A program made the position numbers and the translations under genes. From contig NZ_CP146373.1 in NCBI RefSeq assembly GCF_037055325.1, positions 310,001-374,000 of the forward strand: 64,000 nt of DNA, in the 5' to 3' direction. This document shows positions 56,050-64,000 of the stretch, piece by piece. Numbering within the stretch: the stretch's first letter is position 1; every line of letters begins with the position of its first letter. Source of the stretch: Arachnia propionica. GTDB taxonomy: Bacteria > Actinomycetota > Actinomycetes > Propionibacteriales > Propionibacteriaceae. The notes beneath the pieces are model-generated. The model saw only the letters and a program-made list of their open reading frames with translations, ran no database searches and had not been told where the DNA came from.

Positions 56050-56786
56050 TCACCTGGTTCTCTGACATGCTGGGGTTCGCCCGGACGGGATTCGGGCTCG
56101 TGCAGCGACGTCCGACAGACGCACCACACCCTGTGGGGCACAAACGCAACCGTTTGGCACGCTCAGACCTGACCGAAACCCCAAACCCGTTCAACCCTTT
56201 GACCTGGCGCTTGGACTACCAGGTGGCCGGTCTCGATTCGTTGACAGGAGTGGAGGGGCCGGTTGTCTTCGCAGTCAATGGACAAGGAGTCCTTGACTGG
56301 CAGGTTCTGAAAGCTGTGCTGCCCGCCCGGCTGCGCACGACCACCCGGAGCGTCAATCGTGCGCTGGCGAAGGGCCGAAGCATCGTCGTCTTCTCTGAAC
56401 CCTCACTCATCGACGGCGGGGTGGGGGAATTCACCACGCTGCTGGCGGAACTGGCAACCGAGCACAATGTGCCGATAATTCCTGTGGCGATCGTCGGGAC
56501 CTTCAAACTGAACGAGGTGCTGAAGCTGGCTCTGAGGCGAAGGCCCCGGATCTCCGTGCGGTTCGGCTCACCGATCTATGTCCGGGGCAGGTCGGTCACG
56601 GAAACAACCGACGTACTCCAGGGGGCGATAGGTGCGCTTTTTCACAGCGAGGAGCTCTCATGGTGGGCGGTCCGAAGGCATGCTCCCATGGCTAGCGGCG
56701 AGCCTATGCCCCGCTGGCGTAGGCTCTGGCAACAGACGGCACCGCGTCCCGATTGGCAGCGGCGCATCTGGAAGAGTGATGGGTGA
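56046..56786 (+). CDS. PlsC-like acyltransferase lacking the catalytic His
   Basis: A 246-residue protein with the fold order of 1-acylglycerol-3-phosphate acyltransferases. The motif normally NHxSxxD reads NGQGVLD (residues 78-84), so Gly79 replaces the catalytic His and the Asp84 is kept. The second motif is FSEPSLIDGG with the Glu, and VPIIPVAIVGTFK matches motif IV. The C-terminus is Trp/Arg-rich. The GTG start overlaps the LarA-like stop. It is either a non-catalytic binding subunit or uses a different chemistry. Confidence 0.65.
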   Translation: MITWFSDMLGFARTGFGLVQRRPTDAPHPVGHKRNRLARSDLTETPNPFNPLTWRLDYQVAGLDSLTGVEGPVVFAVNGQGVLDWQVLKAVLPARLRTTTRSVNRALAKGRSIVVFSEPSLIDGGVGEFTTLLAELATEHNVPIIPVAIVGTFKLNEVLKLALRRRPRISVRFGSPIYVRGRSVTETTDVLQGAIGALFHSEELSWWAVRRHAPMASGEPMPRWRRLWQQTAPRPDWQRRIWKSDG

Positions 56787-56795
56787 GGAGGAGTC

Positions 56796-57746
56796 GTGGA
56801 TCCCTACATCGAGAACAATCTCGCATGGCGCATTCTCACCCAAGATGACTGGGAGGATCTTCTCTCCTTGAGAGCCCAGCTGGAAGCGCTGGACGACCTC
56901 GTGTTACCCGCTACCGACCGGGTGATCGGAGAAAGTGTGCAAACCGTGACTCCGGGAGATGCCATCGGCGGTTGGGACTCCTACGGAAATCTGTCGGCAT
57001 TCGGGTGGAACATCCCGGAACCGGGAAGCCATCCTGCGAAACTTTTTCTGCTTGGCGGGGTCCACCCAACCCACAGATATCAGGGAATTGGGCGTGCATT
57101 GTTGGCCTGGCAGGAGGAGAGGGCGCTCACCTGGCGGGACGAGCATCATCCAGGGGAGCCGATCTGGCTCGGCTCCTACGTGGAAGCGGATCAGGTCTGC
57201 CTGCGACATCTTCTTCTGGAGCGAGGATTCTTGGCGGAACGCTACTTCTTCGACATGCACAGAGAATTGTTTGACCTTCCCAGGCCACACGACATTCCCG
57301 GGCTGGTCTTTGAGAACTTCAGTCCAGAACGCAGCCACCAGGTGCTGCAACTGCACAATTCGTGCTTCAGCGCCCAGATAGACGATGATGCATGGGCGGA
57401 GTCACTGAAAGAGGAGACCTTCCGCAGCGACTGGTCATGGATCGCGATCAGCGGGGACGAAGTCGTCGGATACTGTCTGTCGGGGACCGACGACGCCGCG
57501 GGACTGGACGGTGTGATGGAGGGGTGGTGCGACCGGTTGGGTGTAGCTAGGGCCCATCGACATCACGGAGTGGCTCAGGCCCTGCTGTGCAGGTCCCTTC
57601 ATTCGATGGCTGCATCCGGTTGTCCTGCTGCGGGAATCGGGGTTGACACCCGCAACCGTGCGGTCGCGGACTGGCTGCACCGGGTGCTGGGGTATGAGGA
57701 GCGCGACAGCGTGACTCTGTTCGGAAAGAGCATCCCGGCTGCTTGA
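56796..57746 (+). CDS. tandem GNAT acetyltransferase
   Basis: A 316-residue protein with two GNAT domains: the first carries GGVHPTHRYQGIGRALLAW, the second LGVARAHRHHGVAQALL with VDTRNRAVADWLHRVLGYEE. Two-domain GNATs of this size include mycothiol synthase (MshD), but the similarity here is too general to name it. GAGGAGGA precedes the GTG at 56796, 10 bases after the acyltransferase-like gene, so it may belong to the same operon. Confidence 0.75.
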   Translation: MDPYIENNLAWRILTQDDWEDLLSLRAQLEALDDLVLPATDRVIGESVQTVTPGDAIGGWDSYGNLSAFGWNIPEPGSHPAKLFLLGGVHPTHRYQGIGRALLAWQEERALTWRDEHHPGEPIWLGSYVEADQVCLRHLLLERGFLAERYFFDMHRELFDLPRPHDIPGLVFENFSPERSHQVLQLHNSCFSAQIDDDAWAESLKEETFRSDWSWIAISGDEVVGYCLSGTDDAAGLDGVMEGWCDRLGVARAHRHHGVAQALLCRSLHSMAASGCPAAGIGVDTRNRAVADWLHRVLGYEERDSVTLFGKSIPAA

Positions 57747-57794
57747 GATAAGCTCGCTCAAGCAAAATTGACCTCTACCCGAAGGGCGGGATGC

Positions 57795-58568
57795 ATGAGC
57801 GGACACTCCAAATGGGCTACGACCAAACACAAGAAGGCGGTCATTGACGCCAAACGCGGCAAGCTGTTCGCCAAACTGATCAAGAACGTTGAGGTGGCGG
57901 CCCGGCTGGGCGGTGGGGACCCAAGTGGCAACCCGACGCTCTACGACGCCATTCAGAAGGCCAAGAAGTCCAGCGTCCCCAACGACAACATCGACCGCGC
58001 TGTGAAACGTGGCTCCGGCGCCATATCCGGCGGCGCCGACTACGAGACGATCATGTACGAGGCCTACGGGCCCTCTGGGATCGCGATCCTGATCGAATGC
58101 CTGACCGACAACCGTAACCGCTCCGCCTCGGACGTGCGTGTCGCGGTCACCCGCAATGGCGGCACCATGGCGGATGTCGGATCGGTGCAACGCCTGTTCG
58201 CCCGCAAGGGAGTGGTCGTGGTTCCCAAACGGCAGGAGAGCAAAGAGGTCACGGAGGATGACCTGCTCGAAGCGGCCATCGAGGCTGGTCTTGAAGAGGT
58301 CAACGACGAGGACGAGGCCTGGGAGGTGGTCTGCGATCCTGGCGACACGGTGGAGGTCCGCAAGGCCATCGAGGCGGCGGGATTTGACTACGACTCCTCG
58401 GAGGTGCAGTTCGTTGCCTCCTTCGACCAGGAGATCGACACCGTGGAACTCGCCCAGAAAATCTTCCGTATCATCGATGCCCTCGAGGACTCCGATGACG
58501 TACAGAACGTCTTCACCAACCTAGACCTCACGCCGGAGGTGGCGGCTGCCCTCGATTCCGGGGATTGA
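57795..58568 (+). CDS. YebC/PmpR-family DNA-binding regulator
   Basis: A 257-residue YebC-type protein. [20 protein letters not shown] is the family N-terminus, and the three-domain layout runs through [14 protein letters not shown] and [19 protein letters not shown] to [23 protein letters not shown] precedes the ATG at 57795. The position before ruvC is conserved in many bacteria. Some members relieve ribosome stalling at proline runs, others regulate transcription; which applies here is open. Confidence 0.95.
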   Translation: MSGHSKWATTKHKKAVIDAKRGKLFAKLIKNVEVAARLGGGDPSGNPTLYDAIQKAKKSSVPNDNIDRAVKRGSGAISGGADYETIMYEAYGPSGIAILIECLTDNRNRSASDVRVAVTRNGGTMADVGSVQRLFARKGVVVVPKRQESKEVTEDDLLEAAIEAGLEEVNDEDEAWEVVCDPGDTVEVRKAIEAAGFDYDSSEVQFVASFDQEIDTVELAQKIFRIIDALEDSDDVQNVFTNLDLTPEVAAALDSGD

Positions 58569-58587
58569 TCGTCTATAATCCGAACTG

Positions 58588-59121
58588 ATGTTCGAGAGAA
58601 AGCGCATTCTGGGTATAGACCCTGGCCTCACCCGTTGCGGTATCGGCGTGGTTGATGGCACTGTGGGGCGGCCCCCCGTCTTCGTCGCGGTCGGGGTCGT
58701 ACGCACCAGCCCGGGCCTGGATGTGGCTCATCGGTTGCTCCAGGTGGAGGCTGGACTCGAACAATGGTTCACCGAACACACCCCCGACGTGGTTGCAATC
58801 GAACGCGTGTTCGCCCAGCATAACACGGCATCCGTGATCGACACGGCGCAGGCTGCGGGGGTCGCCGCTCTGGTTGCGGCCCGGCGCGGGCTTCCTGTCA
58901 CCTTCCACACCCCGAGCGAGGTCAAGGCGGCCGTCACCGGCTCGGGACGAGCTGACAAGTCCCAGGTGACTTCCATGGTCACCGCGATCCTGAGGCTCAA
59001 TTTGCCGCCCCGACCGGCGGACGCAGCTGATGCCTTGGCTCTGGCCGTCTGTCACGCCTGGCGAGGCGGTCATACCAATCGATATGCGGCGCTGGTCGCG
59101 GCCGCGAGAGGAGAACGATGA
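58588..59121 (+). CDS. ruvC: Holliday junction resolvase RuvC
   Basis: A 177-residue nuclease that cuts Holliday junctions. Catalytic Asp11 is in [12 protein letters not shown], Glu in [13 protein letters not shown], and two Asp in [21 protein letters not shown], the perfect -10 consensus, occupies 58574-58579 and ends 8 bases before the ATG, so transcription probably begins at or next to the start codon. The stop overlaps ruvA (ATGA). Confidence 0.97.
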   Translation: MFERKRILGIDPGLTRCGIGVVDGTVGRPPVFVAVGVVRTSPGLDVAHRLLQVEAGLEQWFTEHTPDVVAIERVFAQHNTASVIDTAQAAGVAALVAARRGLPVTFHTPSEVKAAVTGSGRADKSQVTSMVTAILRLNLPPRPADAADALALAVCHAWRGGHTNRYAALVAAARGER

Positions 59122-59726
59122 TCTCCCAGTTGACGGGTACCGTGACAGCTGCGGGAGCCGCCTGGTTCGTGATTGATGTCGGCGGGGTGGGTTTCCGTGG
59201 ACACTGCACACCGGCCACGGCAGCCGCGCTGCGCCCGGGGGAGACGAGAACCATCCACACTTCCCTTGTCGTGCGTGAGGACTCGCTGACGTTGTTCGGC
59301 TTTGGCGGCGAATCCGAGCGGGAGGCATTCGAGCTGGTGCAGAGCGCATCGGGAGTGGGTCCCAGACTCGCTTTAGCCATCTGCTCCGTGCTGTCACCGG
59401 GCGACTTGAAACGAGCGATTCTCGCAGGCGACCTGCGTGCTCTGTGCCGAGTGCCCGGGATCGGCAACAAAAGCGCTCAGAAGCTGGTGCTGGAACTCAA
59501 GGACAAGGCAGGTCTGCTCGCCCTGGAAGAAGCGGAGCCGGAGGCTGTGAGCCCCGGTGTGGTGAACGAATCGTGGCGTGATCAGGTCCTGGAGGGCCTT
59601 CAGGGGCTCGGCTGGTCCACAAAGGAGGCCGGAACCGCGTGTGATGCCGTTGCAGATCTGGCAGCCGAGGGCGCAGGTGTGGCTCAACTGATGAGGGCTG
59701 CCCTCGGGGCATTGGCCAAACGCTGA
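59118..59726 (+). CDS. ruvA: Holliday junction DNA helicase subunit RuvA
   Basis: A 202-residue junction-binding protein. The OB-fold domain ISQLTGTV...GVGFRG, helix-hairpin-helix motifs [17 protein letters not shown] and [18 protein letters not shown], and the C-terminal RuvB-binding domain [17 protein letters not shown] are all present. ATGA overlap with ruvC. Confidence 0.97.
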   Translation: MISQLTGTVTAAGAAWFVIDVGGVGFRGHCTPATAAALRPGETRTIHTSLVVREDSLTLFGFGGESEREAFELVQSASGVGPRLALAICSVLSPGDLKRAILAGDLRALCRVPGIGNKSAQKLVLELKDKAGLLALEEAEPEAVSPGVVNESWRDQVLEGLQGLGWSTKEAGTACDAVADLAAEGAGVAQLMRAALGALAKR

Positions 59727-59736
59727 GGAGGAAATC

Positions 59737-60756
59737 ATGGATTTCTCTGAGGTGGATCCTGTCGGTCGTTCTGAGGAGAAGGACTTTGAGGCAGCTCTGC
59801 GGCCCAAGCGTCTGAGCGAGTTCGAGGGGCAACCCCGGGTTCGCGACCAACTTGGTCTGGTCCTGGCCGCGGCCAGGCATCGGGGCAGCAGCCCGGATCA
59901 CGTGCTGCTTTCAGGGCCTCCAGGTTTGGGAAAAACCACTCTGGCGATGATCATCGCGGCGGAGCTCGGGGTGAATCTGCGCATCTCGTCAGGTCCCGCC
60001 ATCCAACACGCAGGGGATCTGGCAGCGATCCTCTCGGGCCTCGACGAGGGTGATGTGCTGTTCCTCGACGAGATCCACCGACTCGCCCGCCCCGCCGAGG
60101 AGATGCTCTACCTCGCCATGGAGGACTTCCGGGTCGATGTTGTGGTCGGCAAAGGACCAGGGGCGACTGCCATACCGATAGATCTGCCCGCCTTCACTCT
60201 GGTTGGAGCAACAACCCGGGCGGGTCTGCTGCCGGGGCCGTTGCGGGATCGGTTCGGTTTTACCGCGCAGCTGGAATTCTACGATGCCGCAGATCTGGCG
60301 GGCATCGTCGCGGTATCGGCTGTGAAGTTGGGGGTGCAGCTGAAGGATGTGGCCGCCAAAGAGATCGCGGGCCGGTCGCGCGGTACTCCCCGGATCGCGA
60401 ACCGCCTGCTGCGACGGGTTCGTGACTATGCCCAGGTGGGGGGACACCGGGAGGTGGAACGTGAGCATGCCCGGGCTGCCCTTGAACTGTATGAGGTGGA
60501 TGAACGCGGCCTGGACCGACTCGACAGGGGAGTGCTGCGCAACTTGTGCACCCTGTTCGACGGAGGTCCCGTCGGCCTATCCACTTTGGCGCTCAGCGTG
60601 GGGGAGGAAACCGAGACCGTCTCCGAGGTGGCGGAGCCCTTCCTGATCCGTGAGGGCCTGATGATGCGCACCCCGCGTGGCCGGATCGCCACCGCGGCTG
60701 GTTGGCGACATCTCGGTCTGCGCCCTCCGGTCGGTGAGCCTTCATTGTTCGAGTGA
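59737..60756 (+). CDS. ruvB: Holliday junction branch-migration ATPase RuvB
   Basis: A 339-residue AAA+ motor. [19 protein letters not shown] opens the protein, Walker A is [15 protein letters not shown], Walker B is LFLDEIHRL, sensor 1 is [11 protein letters not shown], and the winged helix ends [25 protein letters not shown] precedes the ATG. It completes ruvCAB. Confidence 0.97.
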   Translation: MDFSEVDPVGRSEEKDFEAALRPKRLSEFEGQPRVRDQLGLVLAAARHRGSSPDHVLLSGPPGLGKTTLAMIIAAELGVNLRISSGPAIQHAGDLAAILSGLDEGDVLFLDEIHRLARPAEEMLYLAMEDFRVDVVVGKGPGATAIPIDLPAFTLVGATTRAGLLPGPLRDRFGFTAQLEFYDAADLAGIVAVSAVKLGVQLKDVAAKEIAGRSRGTPRIANRLLRRVRDYAQVGGHREVEREHARAALELYEVDERGLDRLDRGVLRNLCTLFDGGPVGLSTLALSVGEETETVSEVAEPFLIREGLMMRTPRGRIATAAGWRHLGLRPPVGEPSLFE

Positions 60757-60807
60757 GCTATTCTGACCCACGGCAAACCCGCCAACCGCCTCGTTAGGAA
60801 TGAACAG

Positions 60808-61197
60808 ATGCCAGGTCTCGATCTGCTTTTGATGCTCGTCCTCTTTGCGGGCGCCGTATATTTCTTGATGATTCGGCCCCAGCAGAAGCGCATGCGTGAA
60901 CACCAGTCCCAGATTGACGCGCTGCAGCCTGGTGAGCGGGTCATCCTTACCTCCGGTATTTTCGCCACTCTTTCTCACATCGCCGACACACAGGCGATCG
61001 TGGAGCTGGCTCCCGGTGTCGAGGTGACCATCCTCAAACAGGCCATTGCACGCGTCGCCAAGAACGATGAGGAAGAGTTCGAATTCACCGACGAGGTGGA
61101 GGAGACCATCGAGGGCGAGGAGAACGTGGACGGTACTGACGCCTCCGAGCCGAAGGACGCCGCCGCGAGCGAAGAGCCCGTTTCCGAGAAACACTGA
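60808..61197 (+). CDS. yajC: preprotein translocase subunit YajC
   Basis: A 129-residue single-pass membrane protein. The helix LLMLVLFAGAVYFLMIRPQQ is followed by the cytoplasmic YajC domain (LQPGERVILTSGIFATL, IVELAPGVEVTILKQAIARV) and an acidic tail of about 40 residues. GGAATG lies upstream of the ATG. TATTCT at 60759-60764 could be a promoter separate from ruvB. It works with SecDF. Confidence 0.93.
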   Translation: MPGLDLLLMLVLFAGAVYFLMIRPQQKRMREHQSQIDALQPGERVILTSGIFATLSHIADTQAIVELAPGVEVTILKQAIARVAKNDEEEFEFTDEVEETIEGEENVDGTDASEPKDAAASEEPVSEKH

Positions 61198-61208
61198 ATC
61201 GAGCCCAT

Positions 61209-62765
61209 ATGGCAACGGTATCCCGCAAACCCCGACCCGCTTTGACGCTGTTCATCTTCATGGTCGCCATCGGCGCGATGTTCGGGATCATGGCATCGGC
61301 CGGTGCTTGGTCCCCCAAGCTTGGTCTCGACCTTCAGGGGGGCATGACCATCACCTTGACCGCCACGAATTCAACGGTCGACAAGGACTCGCTCGAGCTG
61401 GCCAAGAACATCATTCAGAAACGTGTCGATGGCTTGGGAATCGGTGAGGCATCGGTGACCACGTCTGGTGACAGACACATCGTCGTCTCCGCTCCCAACG
61501 TTCAGCGCGATGACATGGTGAAACTGATCGGCAGTACCGCCCAACTGACCTTCCGCCCCGTGCTTCACGTCGGCCAAGCAGCGCAGGAGAACACCGATCC
61601 CAACCTCCCCGGGCTTCCCACACCTACTCCGGAGCCAGGCGAGGTGGGGAGCGTTCTCAGCGTCGATGAGGTGTTGGCGTACACCGCAACGGAGCAGGAC
61701 AACCAGGCATTCAAAGAGTTCAAATGCAGCGACAAGGTCGAGTCCCCACTGGACAGGGCCACGGTTGGTTGCGATCCGACGGGGCAGATGAAATACCTCC
61801 TCGGACCCGCGGCCATCGTCGGCGAACGTGTCGTCAGGGCCAACTCCGGGGTTCCGCAGGGGCAGATTGCCCATGTGGTGACCCTCGAGTTCGATGAGGC
61901 GGGCACGAGCACCTTCAGTCAGATGACCACAGCAATGGTCTCCAAGCAGGCGCCGGCCAACCAGTTCGCGGTGGTGCTCGATGGCGTGGTGCAGTCCGCA
62001 CCGCGCGTTCAGAGCGCCATCACCAACGGCCAGGCCCAGATCACCGGCAGCTTTACCGCAGAGTCTGCGGCCGAACTCGCCAACATCCTGAAATTCGGCG
62101 CGCTGCCCCTCAACTTCGAGCCATCCCAGGTGGAGACGGTCTCTCCCACACTCGGCGGTGAACAGCTCCGTGTCGGCCTGCTCGCAGGCGGTATCGGCCT
62201 CGCGCTCGTGATCCTGTACTGTCTCGTCTACTACCGCGGTTTGGGACTTGTGGTGATCGGTTCCCTCGGTGTTGCGGCACTCGCGACCTATGCCTCCATG
62301 GTGGTTCTCGGCGAGGCGATGGGATTCACCCTGAACCTCCCGGCCATCGCCGGTGCGATTGTGGCAATCGGTGTGACGGCCGACTCCTTCGTCATCTACT
62401 TCGAACGCATTCGTGACGAGATACGTGACGGACGAAGTCTCAGATCCGCACTCATGACGGGGTGGACCAAGGCCAGACCCACGATCCTGGTCGCGGACAT
62501 GGTGTCCATCCTGTCTGCCATCGTCCTGTTCATCCTCGCTGTTGGCGGGGTGAAGGGTTTCGCATTCTCCCTCGGCCTGACCACCCTGCTTGACTTGGCG
62601 GTCTGCTTCTTCTTCACCAAACCGCTCGTGCAGCTGCTGGGACACACCAAGTTCTTTGGTGAAGGCCATCGGCTCTCGGGTCTTGACGCCAGCCACATGG
62701 GTGTCAGCCGAGATTCCCTGCTGGGCCGTCGCAGTCGCCGCACCCACCGCGCCAAGGAGGCCTGA
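61209..62765 (+). CDS. secD: protein translocase subunit SecD
   Basis: A 518-residue subunit that uses the proton gradient to pull proteins through SecYEG. A first helix is followed by LGLDLQGGMTITLTA and a long extracellular P1 domain, which has an extra Pro/Glu-rich segment (TPTPEPGEVG). Five helices follow, with VETVSPTLGGEQLRVGLLAG and ITADSFVIYFERIRDEIRDG. The stop shares one base with the secF start (TGATG). Confidence 0.96.
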   Translation: MATVSRKPRPALTLFIFMVAIGAMFGIMASAGAWSPKLGLDLQGGMTITLTATNSTVDKDSLELAKNIIQKRVDGLGIGEASVTTSGDRHIVVSAPNVQRDDMVKLIGSTAQLTFRPVLHVGQAAQENTDPNLPGLPTPTPEPGEVGSVLSVDEVLAYTATEQDNQAFKEFKCSDKVESPLDRATVGCDPTGQMKYLLGPAAIVGERVVRANSGVPQGQIAHVVTLEFDEAGTSTFSQMTTAMVSKQAPANQFAVVLDGVVQSAPRVQSAITNGQAQITGSFTAESAAELANILKFGALPLNFEPSQVETVSPTLGGEQLRVGLLAGGIGLALVILYCLVYYRGLGLVVIGSLGVAALATYASMVVLGEAMGFTLNLPAIAGAIVAIGVTADSFVIYFERIRDEIRDGRSLRSALMTGWTKARPTILVADMVSILSAIVLFILAVGGVKGFAFSLGLTTLLDLAVCFFFTKPLVQLLGHTKFFGEGHRLSGLDASHMGVSRDSLLGRRSRRTHRAKEA

Positions 62766-63886
62766 TGTCTACCAAACACGGGCTGGCCCACCGCTTCTAT
62801 ACGGGCCAGATCTCCTACGACTTCGTCGGGCACAAGAAGTTCTGGTACACGTTCTCAGCCGTGATCCTCGCTGTCTGCTTCTTGGCGGTAGGTTTCAAGG
62901 GGCTGGTTCTTGGCATCGACTTCCGGGGCGGAACCGACTTTCAGGTGGCGCTGCCCGTCACCGAGACCACCGTCGACGAGGTACGTGCCAAGGTGGCCGG
63001 TTTCGAGGTCAAGGACCTTGGCGCCCAGGTCTTCTCCCTCGGGGAGAGTGCCGTGCGGATCCAGACGCGCGCTCTCGATCCCGAGGAGACCGTCTCGGTT
63101 CGTACCGCCATCGCCGCGCTGGCAAACGTGAAACCCGCTGACGTCACCTACACGGCGATTGGTGCCTCGTGGGGTGAGCAGATCTCTCGGCAGGCGCTGA
63201 TAGCCCTGACGGTTTTCATAGCGCTCGTGATGGTGCTGATCGGTTTCTGGTTCCGAAACTGGAAGATGTCCCTGGCAGCCGTTATAGCTCTGGCTCACGA
63301 CCTGGTGGTTACCATTGGCATCTATGCCCTGATCGGTTTCACTGTCACTCCTGCGACCGTCATCGGTGTGCTGACCATTCTCGGATACTCCCTCTACGAC
63401 ACCGTGGTGGTCTTCGACCGGGTGACGGAGAACACGAGGAACCTGAAGGACAGCGGGAGGACATACGGGGAATCAGCCAACCTGGCGATCAACCAGGTGC
63501 TGATCCGGTCCCTGAACACCACCCTGATCGGGATCCTGCCGGTCACCGCCCTGCTGATCGGTGGTGCCATGTTGCGCAGTGGTCCTCTCGCCGATCTCGG
63601 CCTAGCGCTGTTCATCGGCATGATCGCTGGTGCCTACTCCTCTATCTTCATCGCCACCCCGCTGCTGGTGCAGATGAAAGAACGGGAACCTGACCAGATC
63701 GCCCACCGCGCATCACTGGCGCGCAAGGCCGAACGTGCGACCGCCAAGGCCGAACGCAAACTGTCCAGGGAGACAACCGACGACAAGGAGGACGTCTCGG
63801 GCAGCGAGGCCGTCGTCGCCTCGGGAACACGCAGACAACAGCGCAGCAACCTGTCGCGCGAGCAGAGGAAGCGTCAGAAGCGATGA
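62765..63886 (+). CDS. secF: protein translocase subunit SecF
   Basis: A 373-residue partner of SecD with six helices. [16 protein letters not shown] is the conserved loop after the first helix, and [21 protein letters not shown] and [19 protein letters not shown] are family hallmarks. The C-terminal cytoplasmic tail is Lys/Arg-rich (about 60 residues). Start overlaps secD; stop overlaps apt. Confidence 0.96.
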   Translation: MSTKHGLAHRFYTGQISYDFVGHKKFWYTFSAVILAVCFLAVGFKGLVLGIDFRGGTDFQVALPVTETTVDEVRAKVAGFEVKDLGAQVFSLGESAVRIQTRALDPEETVSVRTAIAALANVKPADVTYTAIGASWGEQISRQALIALTVFIALVMVLIGFWFRNWKMSLAAVIALAHDLVVTIGIYALIGFTVTPATVIGVLTILGYSLYDTVVVFDRVTENTRNLKDSGRTYGESANLAINQVLIRSLNTTLIGILPVTALLIGGAMLRSGPLADLGLALFIGMIAGAYSSIFIATPLLVQMKEREPDQIAHRASLARKAERATAKAERKLSRETTDDKEDVSGSEAVVASGTRRQQRSNLSREQRKRQKR

Positions 63887-64000
63887 GCTTGATTTCCTCC
63901 CTGATCGCGGACGTACCGGACTGGCCCAAACCCGGGGTGGTCTTCAAAGACATCACCCCATTGCTGGCCTCCCCCGAGGGTCTCCGGCAAGCGGTTGACG
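63883..64000 (+). CDS. apt: adenine phosphoribosyltransferase, 5' end only
   Basis: The first 39 residues, which run off the right edge. [20 protein letters not shown] and PLLASPEGL are the standard Apt N-terminus. The ATG overlaps the secF stop (ATGA). In Actinobacteria relA follows this gene, but that part lies outside the window. Confidence 0.9.
   Translation, partial: MSLISSLIADVPDWPKPGVVFKDITPLLASPEGLRQAVD

Noticed and set aside
1..64000. CRISPR arrays, prophage, insertion sequences, rRNA and tRNA genes
   Set aside because: No regularly spaced repeats, transposase or phage genes, or structured RNA genes were seen on reading both strands. A tRNAscan/Infernal run would settle this.

Overview
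The window is an ordinary stretch of actinobacterial chromosome, GC-rich apart from one AT-richer gene, with almost every base in a gene. Several features point to the Propionibacteriaceae: a methylmalonyl-CoA epimerase (propionate metabolism), the GlgE glycogen pathway, the ruvCAB-yajC-secDF-apt order, a PriA-type HisA and many apparently leaderless genes. That placement is inferred from gene content only. I see no rRNA, tRNA, CRISPR array, prophage or insertion sequence.

Layout. 1-5 kb: an AI-2E-type permease (cut by the window edge) coupled to a coiled-coil DivIVA-like protein, then mce, a 51-residue membrane protein with a PH-domain membrane protein, phosphoglucomutase and a YbbN-like chaperone. 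6.2-10 kb: a four-gene iron-siderophore ABC importer behind a probable DtxR/IdeR box. 10-21 kb: glycogen metabolism, with glgE-mak-glgB and a GNAT/Nudix protein reading left, glgP reading right, and glgX convergent with glgP. 21-24.2 kb: cysteine desulfurase, mnmA and a MetE-like protein. 24.2-27.8 kb: a two-gene ABC exporter and a GntR regulator. 27.8-31.1 kb: gatCAB. 31.2-33 kb: a TIGR03085-type protein and rtcB. 33.6-38.5 kb: hisI-trpE-trpC-trpB-trpA. 38.5-39.4 kb: a lipoprotein whose frame is broken. 39.4-42 kb: a LiaFSR-like system. 42-52 kb: dnaE, a membrane protein, hisDCBH, sirtuin, pcp and hisA/priA. 52.2-57.7 kb: an uncharacterised lipid-type cluster and a tandem GNAT protein. 57.8-64 kb: yebC-ruvCAB-yajC-secDF-apt.

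How the genes work together. The GlgE (maltosyltransferase), maltokinase and GlgB enzymes form the maltose-1-phosphate route to branched alpha-glucan; GlgP and GlgX degrade it and Pgm links it to central metabolism. The trp genes lack trpF and the his cluster carries PriA, which normally supplies that step in Actinobacteria. Cysteine desulfurase and MnmA together make 2-thiouridine in tRNA. RuvABC resolves Holliday junctions, and YajC/SecDF drive protein export.

The best candidate for an undescribed system is at 52187-56786. It has a fatty-acyl reductase fused to a HAD phosphatase, a LarA-like (DUF2088) protein, and a PlsC-like protein with no catalytic histidine. The genes are joined by 4-base start/stop overlaps and are also coupled to hisA. 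A second theme is that about ten genes have a TANNNT hexamer 6-8 bases before the start codon and no Shine-Dalgarno, which is the signature of leaderless mRNAs.
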